DNA from: an uncultured Alphaproteobacteria bacterium | GTDB taxonomy: Bacteria > Pseudomonadota > Alphaproteobacteria > Rhizobiales > Aestuariivirgaceae | DNA: 8,964 nucleotides | Assembly (NCBI GenBank): GCA_937868035.1 | Contig: CALMLK010000143.1 | Location: 1 to 8,964, forward strand | Reading direction: 5' to 3' | In this document: positions 1 to 7,392 of the stretch, piece after piece | How the letters are laid out: each line of letters starts with the position of its first letter | Position numbering within the stretch: the first letter of the stretch is position 1 | Program-made: the position numbers and the translations under genes | Notes under the pieces: model-generated | Told to the model about the DNA's origin: nothing | What the model saw: the letters and a program-made list of their open reading frames with translations, nothing else | Database searches by the model: none

Positions 1-195
1 GTCGAAGCTGCCGGAAATGGCCTGCCGCAACATGCCGCCCTGCCGCGCATCGGGGTTCACGTAGGGAAGGTTCTTGAAATCGGCTGGAAGGGCCGGCTCG
101 CCATGCATGGCAATGCCATGGCGCGGTGCCGCCAAGGCACTTCCGGCCAGCAGGGCCGTGATGACGGTGGCGGTCAGAATGCGGAGGAAGTGCAT
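1..195 (-). CDS. Secreted ABC transporter substrate-binding protein, family 5 (5' end only)
   Basis: Only the first 65 codons are in the window; the gene continues past base 1. The N-terminus is a clear Sec signal peptide: a short basic start (MHFLR), a hydrophobic core over about residues 6-19, and a probable cleavage site after the ALA at residues 20-22. The mature part begins with a HGIAMHGEPALPADF segment followed by YVNPDARQGG. This is the usual start of family 5 (SBP_5, peptide/oligopeptide/YejA-like) periplasmic binding proteins, where the common form is PDAPKGG; here it is PDARQGG. The product should bind a ligand, probably a peptide, in the periplasm and pass it to an ABC permease, but the specificity cannot be read from this fragment. 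The start is the ATG at 193-195, which places the signal peptide correctly; the ribosome site is weak (GGGTGA). It lies downstream of the hss terminator, so it probably has its own promoter, which I could not identify. Confidence 0.85.
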   Translation of the reverse strand, partial: MHFLRILTATVITALLAGSALAAPRHGIAMHGEPALPADFKNLPYVNPDARQGGMLRQAISGSFD

Positions 196-246
196 GGAAT
201 CACCCGTAGATTGCAGAGGGCCGGTGGCCGGAAGGTGCCCCAAATC

Positions 247-279
247 AAAAGGCCGGACAAGCGAAGCCTGCCCGGCCTT
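247..279 (-). terminator. Intrinsic terminator of hss
   Basis: On the minus strand, 24 bases after the hss stop codon, there is a 14-base-pair stem (279-266 paired with 262-249, two G-U pairs by my reading) closed by the three-base loop TTC. It is followed by a short run of four T (250-247) in a T-rich stretch. The outer eight pairs, AAGGCCGG with CCGGCCTT, are perfect. This is a standard Rho-independent terminator and should separate hss from the downstream binding-protein gene. Confidence 0.8.
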
Positions 280-303
280 GATGGTGAAGCTATGGCGCGC
301 TGG

Positions 304-1734
304 TCAGCGCGCGATGATGTTGGAGAACTGCCAGGGATCACGCTTGTCGGGCGCATCGCCGAAGAAACCGACGCGCGACTTGAGCGGGTTCCAGTCGGTG
401 TAGATGCCTTCCACCGGGCCGAGATAGGGCCGCTGCACTTCAAGGCAACGGGCGTAGTCCATCTCGTCGGTCTCGACGATGCCGGCATTGGGGTTCTCGA
501 TGGCCCAGATCATGCCCGCGAGGACCGCCGACGTCACCTGCATGCCCGTGGCATTCTGATAGGGCGCCAGCTTGCGCGCTTCCTCAATGGAAAGCCTGGA
601 GCCATACCAATAGGCATTCTTCTTGTGGCCGTAGAGCAGCACGCCCAATTCGTCACGCCCGTCCACGATCTCGTTTTCCTCGAGGATGTGGTTGTGCGTC
701 TGGCGCTTGCCGCCATTGCCCAGCAACTCATGCCAGGAGAGCACCGCGTCGTTCGACGGATGATAGGCATAGTGGCAGGTCGGACGGTAACGAACGCTGC
801 GGCCGGACTTCACCGTGAAGAAATCCGCAATGGAAATCGCCTCGTTGTGGGTCACGAGATAACCGAAATGTGGACCCGCTTCCGGCGTCCACGTGCGCAC
901 GCGCGTGTCGGCACCCGGCCGTTCCAGATAGATCGCAGAGCCCGGGCCCACCTTGTGGCGGCGGCCTTCCGGCGGCAGCTTCTTCTCGTGCGTGCCCCAG
1001 CCCAGTTCCGCCGGCTGCAAGCCTTCCGAAACGAAGCCTTCGATCGACCAGGTGTTGATGAAGGTATCGAGCGGCTTGGGCTTCTTGGCCCGCTGCGTAT
1101 CGCGTTCGGCGATGTGGATACCCTTCACGCCCACCTTCTTCATGAGCTTGGCCCAGCCTTCACGCGTCTTCGGCACGTCATGTGCAATCTTGAGGTCGCG
1201 GGCGATGTCGAGCAGCGCCTGCTTCACGAACCACGACACCATGCCGGGGTTGGCGCCGCAGCAGGAAACCGCCGTCACGCCCGCACCCAGTTTGTGCTTC
1301 AGCGCCAGCAGGCCTTGCCGCATCATGTAGTTCGTGCGCGCCGCCGAGCCGAGCTTGGGGTTGTAGTAGAAACCCGGCCACGGCTCGATCACCGTGTCGA
1401 TGTAGAGCGATCCCGTCTGGCGGGCGAGCTTCATCAGGTCAAGGCAATCCACATCAACCGACAGGTTGACGAGGAATGCAGGCGACGGGCCGGCAGTGAG
1501 GAGCGGCTTCAGTTCCTTCACATAGTTCTCGCGCGTCAACGCTTGCTGTACGAAGCGCACGCCAAGTTCATCGGCGACATGCTTCGACGCTGTCGAAGGA
1601 TCAATCACCGTGATGCGGCTCTTGTCACCGCCGATATGCCGCAGGATGAGGGGAAGAACGCCACGGCCGATGGAGCCAAAACCCACCATGACGATGGGGC
1701 CGTTCCAGGTCGCGTGAAGTGTCCAGTTGCTCAT
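304..1734 (-). CDS. hss: Homospermidine synthase
   Basis: This is a 476-residue cytosolic enzyme that makes sym-homospermidine from putrescine, using NAD as a bound hydride carrier (EC 2.5.1.44). It is full length for the bacterial family and resembles the Blastochloris viridis enzyme throughout as I remember it. A Rossmann nucleotide-binding segment (GFGSIGRG, residues 18-25) stands near the N-terminus. The block VSCCGANPGMVSWFVKQAL lies at about 156-174, and NTWSIEGFVSEGLQPAELGWG-type sequence at about 227-247. Glu117, Asn162, Glu210, Trp229 and Glu237 fall at the same positions as active-site residues discussed for the B. viridis enzyme. The start ATG at 1732-1734 is supported by a GAGGAG ribosome site at 1741-1746 with a six-base spacer. 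The gene is divergent from parE and ends in its own terminator, so it looks monocistronic. A different NAD-dependent oxidoreductase is very unlikely given the match over the whole length. Its presence suggests homospermidine is a main polyamine of the organism. Confidence 0.97.
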   Translation of the reverse strand: MSNWTLHATWNGPIVMVGFGSIGRGVLPLILRHIGGDKSRITVIDPSTASKHVADELGVRFVQQALTRENYVKELKPLLTAGPSPAFLVNLSVDVDCLDLMKLARQTGSLYIDTVIEPWPGFYYNPKLGSAARTNYMMRQGLLALKHKLGAGVTAVSCCGANPGMVSWFVKQALLDIARDLKIAHDVPKTREGWAKLMKKVGVKGIHIAERDTQRAKKPKPLDTFINTWSIEGFVSEGLQPAELGWGTHEKKLPPEGRRHKVGPGSAIYLERPGADTRVRTWTPEAGPHFGYLVTHNEAISIADFFTVKSGRSVRYRPTCHYAYHPSNDAVLSWHELLGNGGKRQTHNHILEENEIVDGRDELGVLLYGHKKNAYWYGSRLSIEEARKLAPYQNATGMQVTSAVLAGMIWAIENPNAGIVETDEMDYARCLEVQRPYLGPVEGIYTDWNPLKSRVGFFGDAPDKRDPWQFSNIIAR

Positions 1735-1794
1735 GTCAGTCTCCTCGTGCCGTCAATGTTCGCGGGGGGTGAAATGGGCCGCTAAGCGCGCGCG

Positions 1795-1822
1795 CTCATA
1801 AGGCTTGCACGCCGCGATGCAA
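1795..1822 (-). promoter_or_regulatory. Candidate hss promoter
   Basis: On the minus strand a TTGCAT box (1822-1817) lies 16 bases before TATGAG (1800-1795). The match to the sigma-70 consensus is modest (3/6 and 4/6). It would start transcription around 1788 and give a leader of about 50 bases before the hss ATG. This is inferred from sequence only. Confidence 0.3.
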
Positions 1823-1838
1823 GAGAATTCTTGTGGCG

Positions 1839-1850
1839 TTTCCGCGGAAA
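1839..1850. promoter_or_regulatory. Perfect 12-base dyad between hss and parE
   Basis: TTTCCGCGGAAA is a perfect palindrome in the middle of the divergent hss/parE intergenic region. It lies just upstream of the hss promoter candidate and about 20 bases upstream of the parE -35 candidate. Symmetry and position would suit an operator for a dimeric regulator, but I do not recognise the site and no regulator gene lies nearby. The stem is too short to act as a terminator. Confidence 0.3.
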
Positions 1851-1870
1851 AATCCGTTTGCGCCATGGGT

Positions 1871-1899
1871 TTGAGATTTGCAGGCCGAACCGCCATATT
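1871..1899 (+). promoter_or_regulatory. Candidate parE promoter
   Basis: TTGAGA (1871-1876, 5/6 to consensus) is followed after exactly 17 bases by CATATT (1894-1899, 4/6). Transcription would start near 1906, giving a leader of about 30 bases to the parE ATG at 1938. This is the best sigma-70-like match I found in the window. Alphaproteobacterial promoters often deviate from consensus, so it remains a prediction. Confidence 0.45.
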
Positions 1900-1937
1900 G
1901 GCAAGAACGATTCGCATGATATTTGAAGCAGGACCTG

Positions 1938-3971
1938 ATGGCCAAATCCGCTGCCAAATCTGACGACGACCTGTTTGGTGAAACGCCACAGGTGAAGAAG
2001 CCGGCTGCCAAGGCACCGGCCAAGACGCGTGGCGAAGACAGCTATACCGCGGCCGACATCGAGGTGCTGGAAGGGCTGGAGCCCGTCCGCCGCCGCCCGG
2101 GCATGTATATCGGCGGGACGGATGAAAAGGCGCTGCACCATCTCTTCGCCGAAGTGATCGACAACTCCATGGACGAAGCCGTGGCCGGCCACGCCACGCG
2201 GATCGAGGTGGAATATTTCGCCGATGGTTATCTCGCCGTCACCGACAATGGCCGCGGCATGCCCGTCGACAACCATCCCAAGTTCAAGGACAAGTCGGCC
2301 CTTGAAGTGATCATGACCATGCTGCACGCGGGCGGCAAGTTCGACTCCGGCGCCTATGACACGTCAGGCGGCCTGCATGGTGTCGGCGTATCCGTTGTGA
2401 ACGCGCTCTCGGAACATGTGATCGTGGAAGTGGCGCGCGGCCAGCAGCTCTACAAGCAGGAATTCCGCCGCGGCAAGCCGGTGGGCAAACTGGAGAACCT
2501 CGGCAAGATTTCCGGCCGCCGCGGCACCACCGTGAAGTTCAAGCCCGACGATCAGATTTTCGGCAAGGGCACTGCCTTCAACGCCGCCCGCCTCTACAAG
2601 ATGGCGCGGTCAAAGTCCTATCTCTTCGGTGGCGTGGAAATCCGTTGGCGCTGTGCACCCGTCCACCTCAAGGACAAGGAGATTCCCGAAGAGGCCGTGT
2701 TCCACTTCCCCGGCGGCCTGAAGGACTTCCTGGCCGAACGGCTGGAAGGCAAGACCCGCGTGGTGGATGATATCTTCTCCGGCAAGGTGGAGAAGGAAAA
2801 GGGCCACGGCAGCGTGGAATGGGCCGTGGCCTGGTTCGGCGGCGACGATGGCTTCATCTCGTCCTACTGCAACACCATCCCCACGCCTGATGGCGGCACC
2901 CATGAAATGGGCTTCCGCACCGCGCTCACCCGGTCCCTGAAGAATTATGCGGAACTTGCTGGAAACAAACGCGCTTCCGTGATCCAGACGGATGACGTGA
3001 TGGTCCAGTCCGGGGCCATGCTCTCGGTCTTCATCCGCGAACCGGAGTTCCAGGGCCAGACCAAGGACAAGCTGGCCACCGTGGAGGCGGTGCGCATCGT
3101 GGACCGCGCTGTCTCCGATCACTTCGACCACTGGCTGACGGGCCACCCGGCCCAGGCCGACCGCCTGCTGGACTGGATCATCGAGCGCGCCGAGGAACGC
3201 GTCCGCCGCCGCCAGGAAAAGGAAGTGGGCCGCAAGACGGCGGTGCGGAAACTCCGCCTGCCGGGCAAGCTCGCTGACTGTTCCGCCACACAGGCGCAAG
3301 GCTCTGAAATCTTCATCGTGGAAGGTGACTCGGCCGGCGGCTCGGCCAAGCAGGCGCGCAATCGCGAAACCCAGGCCGTGCTGCCGTTGCGCGGCAAGAT
3401 CCTGAACGTCGCCAATGCCGGCAAGGACAAGCTCGCCCAGAACCAGCAACTGGCCGACCTCATCCAGGCGCTGGGGGCCGGCATGGGCGCCTCCTATCGC
3501 GAGGAAGACCTGCGTTACGACAAGATCGTCATCATGACCGACGCCGACGTTGACGGCGCCCACATTGCCTCGCTGCTCATCACCTTCTTCTACCGTCAGA
3601 TGCCGAAACTGATCGACGAGGGGCACCTCTATCTCGCCGTGCCGCCGCTCTATCGCATCAGCCAGGGCGGCAAGAACGCCTACGCCCGCAACGATGCCCA
3701 CAAGGAACAGCTGCTCAAGACGGAGTTCGCGGGGCGGGGCAAGGTGGAAGTGGGCCGCTTCAAGGGCCTTGGCGAAATGACCGCGCCGCAGCTGAAGGAA
3801 ACGACCATGGACCCGGCGAAGCGTTCGCTGCTCCGCGTATCCCTGTCCGAAGCCGCCCGCACGTCCACCGCCCGCGTGGTGGAACAACTCATGGGCAACA
3901 AGGCCGAAGAACGCTTCAACTTCATCACTGAACGCGCAGCATTCGTGAGCGAAGAGGGGCTGGACATCTGA
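1938..3971 (+). CDS. parE: DNA topoisomerase IV subunit B
   Basis: This is the ATPase subunit of topoisomerase IV, which with ParC (not in this window) unlinks replicated chromosomes. From the ATG at 1938 it has 677 residues. After a Lys/Ala-rich lead of about 35 residues comes the GHKL ATPase domain, with EVIDN at about 72-76 (catalytic Glu72, Mg-binding Asn76), DNGRGMP at 103-109 and the GGLHGVGVSVVNALS lid. Then comes the transducer with QTKDKL (374-379, ATP-contacting Lys376). The TOPRIM domain has EGDSAGG (462-468), PLRGKILNV (483-491) and DADVDG (535-540), followed by FKGLGEM near 608. The length and the absence of the large GyrB insertion in the TOPRIM region favour ParE over GyrB. A TTG at 1923 in frame would add five residues, but the ATG has AGGA at 1930-1933, so I prefer it. 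The gene runs into phaC tail to tail. Confidence 0.96.
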   Translation: MAKSAAKSDDDLFGETPQVKKPAAKAPAKTRGEDSYTAADIEVLEGLEPVRRRPGMYIGGTDEKALHHLFAEVIDNSMDEAVAGHATRIEVEYFADGYLAVTDNGRGMPVDNHPKFKDKSALEVIMTMLHAGGKFDSGAYDTSGGLHGVGVSVVNALSEHVIVEVARGQQLYKQEFRRGKPVGKLENLGKISGRRGTTVKFKPDDQIFGKGTAFNAARLYKMARSKSYLFGGVEIRWRCAPVHLKDKEIPEEAVFHFPGGLKDFLAERLEGKTRVVDDIFSGKVEKEKGHGSVEWAVAWFGGDDGFISSYCNTIPTPDGGTHEMGFRTALTRSLKNYAELAGNKRASVIQTDDVMVQSGAMLSVFIREPEFQGQTKDKLATVEAVRIVDRAVSDHFDHWLTGHPAQADRLLDWIIERAEERVRRRQEKEVGRKTAVRKLRLPGKLADCSATQAQGSEIFIVEGDSAGGSAKQARNRETQAVLPLRGKILNVANAGKDKLAQNQQLADLIQALGAGMGASYREEDLRYDKIVIMTDADVDGAHIASLLITFFYRQMPKLIDEGHLYLAVPPLYRISQGGKNAYARNDAHKEQLLKTEFAGRGKVEVGRFKGLGEMTAPQLKETTMDPAKRSLLRVSLSEAARTSTARVVEQLMGNKAEERFNFITERAAFVSEEGLDI

Positions 3972-3972
3972 C

Positions 3973-3989
3973 GGCGCGACGGGCGCGCC
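3973..3989. terminator. GC-rich hairpin between the convergent parE and phaC genes
   Basis: GGCGCG (3973-3978) and CGCGCC (3984-3989) form a six-pair stem around a five-base loop, filling most of the 21-base gap between the two stop codons. It could slow polymerase from both directions. It has no T-run on either side, so it is not a classical intrinsic terminator, and real termination may be Rho-dependent. Confidence 0.35.
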
Positions 3990-3992
3990 CCC

Positions 3993-5807
3993 TCACGTGA
4001 TCCCGCTCACCCGCACGTAGGACCCCGGTGCATCTTCGAGCACGGACAGGCTTCCATCGCCGGGCACGGGGGCTGCGATCTTGTCGCCGGATTTTGCCGT
4101 GACCCATTCCAGCCAGTGTGGCCACCATGAGCCGGGGTGTTCGGTCGCGGTCTTCAGCCAATCCGTGTGAGACGTGGCGGATTTGCCATCCGTCCAATAC
4201 TGATACTTCTTCGCCGCCGGCGGATTGACCACCCCCGCGATGTGGCCCGAGCCCGAGACCACCAGCGTCGTTTCCCCGCCAAAATAGCGCCCGAGGCGGA
4301 ACACCGATGGCAGCGGCGCAATATGGTCTTCCTTGGCCGCGAGATTGTAGACGGGCGCCTTCACCTTCTTGAGGTCGATGCGCACGTTGTCCACCACCAG
4401 CTTGCCATGCGAGAGCTTGTTTTCGAGATAGCACTCCCGCAGATAGAAGGAATGAACGCCCGCCGGCATGCGGGTGGAATCGCTGTTCCAGTACAACAGG
4501 TCGAAGGGCGCGGGCTCCTTGCCCAGCAGGTAGTTGTTGACCACATAGGACCAGATCAGGTCGTTGGAGCGCAGCAGGTTGAAGGCGTCCGCCATGCGGT
4601 TGCCGGGCAGGTAGCCCTTGTCCTGCATGCGGTCTTCAATCCATTTCACCTGCTCTTCATCCACATAGACCATCAGGTCGCTGGCCTTCTCGAAGTCCAC
4701 CTGCGTGGTGAAGAAGGTGGCTGAGTTGATGCGGCTGTCGTTCTTGGCCGCGAGATAACCCATGGTCGAGGCGAGCAGCGATCCGCCGATGCAGAAGCCG
4801 ACGGTGTTCACCTTGTCGACGTTGGTGGCCTTCTGCACCGCGTCGATGGCAGTGAGAATGCCCTCCCGCATGTAGTCGGAGAAGCTCTTGCGCCCCAGCT
4901 TCTCGTCGGCATTCACCCAGGAGATGATGAACACCGTCAGTCCATTCTCAACGCACCAGCGCACATAGGATTTCTGCTGGGTGAGATCGAGGATGTAATA
5001 CTTGTTGATCCACGGCGGCACGATGAGCAGGGGAATCTCGTGGGTCCGTGCCACTTGCGGGCTGTACTGGATGAGTTCGAACAACTCGTTGCGGAAGACA
5101 ACCTTTCCCGGCGTGGTGGCGATATTCTCGCCCAGCTTGAATGCGCTGCCATCCACCTGGCTGATACGGAGCCGCCCCTTCACCTGGCCGAGGTCCTTCT
5201 GGAACTTCTCGAGTCCCTTCAGCAGGTTGTCGCCACTGGTGGCGAGGGTTGTGCGCAGCACCTCGGGATTGAGCAGGACCGAGTTGGTGGGAGAGAGCGC
5301 GTTGGCGATGTTCTCCACATAGAATCGCGCCTTCTGCTTCGTATGTTCGTCCAGCCCCTCGGCGGTATTCACAAGGTCCAATGCCCAGCGGGTGGAAACG
5401 AGGTAGATCTGCTTGATGAAATCGTAGACGGTGTTTTCGACCCAATCCTTGTCCTTGAAGCGCTTGTCGGACTTGGCTGGCGTGATGAGGGGATCGACCG
5501 GCATGCCCATCGCGCGGGCCCAGGAGCGGTTCCACACCTCGGTGTACTGCGACCACAACTGCCCTTGTGCTTCCATGAATTTCTGCGGGTCGGCCATGTG
5601 GGCCTGCCACACTTCCCCCAGCGTCTTGCTCACCTGTGCCATCGGCAAGATCTGGGTTTCGGCCTCCTGCTGCCGCGCCTCCGGGTTTTCCGAGAGCGTC
5701 CTGGCGAGTACAGCTGCCTGTTCCGCCAGTTTCGCAAGATTCTGCGCGAAGCGTGCCGGATCAGGCAGGCTGAAATCGGAGACCGGGCCGGGCTTGCTGT
5801 CGCTCAT
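3993..5807 (-). CDS. phaC: Class I poly(3-hydroxyalkanoate) synthase
   Basis: This is a 604-residue enzyme that polymerises (R)-3-hydroxyacyl-CoA, chiefly 3-hydroxybutyryl-CoA, into PHA on the granule surface. The length fits class I synthases (about 560-630 residues), which work without a PhaE or PhaR partner. The N-terminal part (about 1-230) is the helical PhaC_N region, with the typical segment around residues 80-180 (WSQYTEVW and later KDKDWVENTVYDFIKQIY). The alpha/beta-hydrolase core carries the lipase-like box GFCIGG at 337-342 with nucleophile Cys339. Asp494 in AAKEDHIAP and His522 in SGSGHIAG complete the catalytic triad. The C-terminus ends in APGSYVRV, as in many class I enzymes. 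The start at 5805-5807 has AAGG at 5813-5816 upstream on its strand. phaA, phaB, phasin and phaR genes are not in the window, so phaC is a lone locus here, as is common in Hyphomicrobiales. It is divergent from hom. Confidence 0.97.
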   Translation of the reverse strand: MSDSKPGPVSDFSLPDPARFAQNLAKLAEQAAVLARTLSENPEARQQEAETQILPMAQVSKTLGEVWQAHMADPQKFMEAQGQLWSQYTEVWNRSWARAMGMPVDPLITPAKSDKRFKDKDWVENTVYDFIKQIYLVSTRWALDLVNTAEGLDEHTKQKARFYVENIANALSPTNSVLLNPEVLRTTLATSGDNLLKGLEKFQKDLGQVKGRLRISQVDGSAFKLGENIATTPGKVVFRNELFELIQYSPQVARTHEIPLLIVPPWINKYYILDLTQQKSYVRWCVENGLTVFIISWVNADEKLGRKSFSDYMREGILTAIDAVQKATNVDKVNTVGFCIGGSLLASTMGYLAAKNDSRINSATFFTTQVDFEKASDLMVYVDEEQVKWIEDRMQDKGYLPGNRMADAFNLLRSNDLIWSYVVNNYLLGKEPAPFDLLYWNSDSTRMPAGVHSFYLRECYLENKLSHGKLVVDNVRIDLKKVKAPVYNLAAKEDHIAPLPSVFRLGRYFGGETTLVVSGSGHIAGVVNPPAAKKYQYWTDGKSATSHTDWLKTATEHPGSWWPHWLEWVTAKSGDKIAAPVPGDGSLSVLEDAPGSYVRVSGIT

Positions 5808-5814
5808 GAGAACC

Positions 5815-5842
5815 TTGGTATATCTGCACTGTTCAATTTAAG
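5815..5842 (+). promoter_or_regulatory. Candidate hom promoter
   Basis: TTGGTA (5815-5820) and TTTAAG (5837-5842) are 16 bases apart, each at 4/6 to the sigma-70 consensus. The -10 box shares bases with the phaC -10 candidate on the other strand. It would give a leader of about 85 bases containing the two inverted repeats described at 5858-5895. Weak evidence. Confidence 0.22.
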
Positions 5843-5862
5843 GACGCGGCGACGCAGGGCAA
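5835..5862 (-). promoter_or_regulatory. Candidate phaC promoter
   Basis: On the minus strand TTGCCC (5862-5857) and TAAATT (5840-5835) are separated by 16 bases, each matching consensus at 4/6. Transcription would start near 5828, about 20 bases before the phaC ATG. The -35 box overlaps one arm of the inverted repeat at 5858-5876, so a protein bound there could block phaC transcription. Prediction only. Confidence 0.35.
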
Positions 5863-5895
5863 GGGCTTTCCTTGCCAAATCAGGGCCTGAAGGCC
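5858..5895 (+). promoter_or_regulatory. Two tandem inverted repeats in the hom leader
   Basis: The first is a perfect seven-pair stem, GGCAAGG (5858-5864) with CCTTGCC (5870-5876), around a GCTTT loop. The second, eight bases later, is GGCCT (5884-5888) with AGGCC (5891-5895) around two bases. They end 39 bases before the hom ATG. Neither is followed by a T-run on either strand, so they are not intrinsic terminators. They may be operator sites or leader RNA structure; I do not recognise a known riboswitch or leader peptide. Confidence 0.35.
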
Positions 5896-5934
5896 ATAAG
5901 TCCGGCAAATTTCGGGAAGGCACAAGACAAACAA

Positions 5935-7239
<1,305 letters not shown>

Positions 7240-7251
7240 GTCCGAGACCAG

Positions 7252-7392
7252 GCGACGTTCGCGCAGGAGAAGCAGTTGAAGGGATGGAATCGGCAGAAGA
7301 AGCCGGCTCTGGTTGAAGGCATGAATCCGCACTGGCTGGACCTCCACGACACCATCGAGCCCGCGCGTACGCTCGTGGATTCCAACGCATGA
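7252..7392 (+). pseudogene. Remnant of a GIY-YIG endonuclease (C-terminal end only)
   Basis: The frame beginning right after the hom stop is open to a TGA at 7390-7392. From about 7252 it reads like the last third of the small GIY-YIG nuclease family: EKQLKGWNRQKK, then ALVEGMNPHWLDL. The family usually has REKQIKGWRRAKK followed by NPxWxDL. The Glu in EKQ corresponds, in my view, to the conserved metal-binding Glu of these enzymes. The GIY and YIG strands and the conserved Arg that should lie upstream are missing; that space is occupied by the end of hom. No convincing start codon precedes it, so I call it a decayed fragment rather than an active gene. The TGA overlaps the recJ ATG. Assignment is by remembered family pattern, without a database search. 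Confidence 0.65.

Noticed and set aside
217..236. Short GC repeats (GGCCGGTGGCC) between the hss terminator and the binding-protein gene
   Set aside because: Only four-pair stems with three-base loops, expected by chance in GC-rich DNA.
103..1785. A 560-codon open frame on the plus strand, opposite hss
   Set aside because: It is antisense to a confidently assigned gene, matches no family I know, is rich in Arg, His and Ala as mirror frames of GC-rich genes are, and spans the hss terminator and start region.
1809..1839. Imperfect hairpin built on CAAGA-GAAT-TCTTG with outer ACGCC/GGCGT
   Set aside because: The two stems are separated by a very uneven internal loop, and the core is only five pairs; not convincing as a regulatory structure.
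2610..3887. A 425-codon open frame on the minus strand, opposite parE
   Set aside because: It mirrors the codon pattern of parE, has no recognisable domain and lies wholly within conserved ParE coding sequence.
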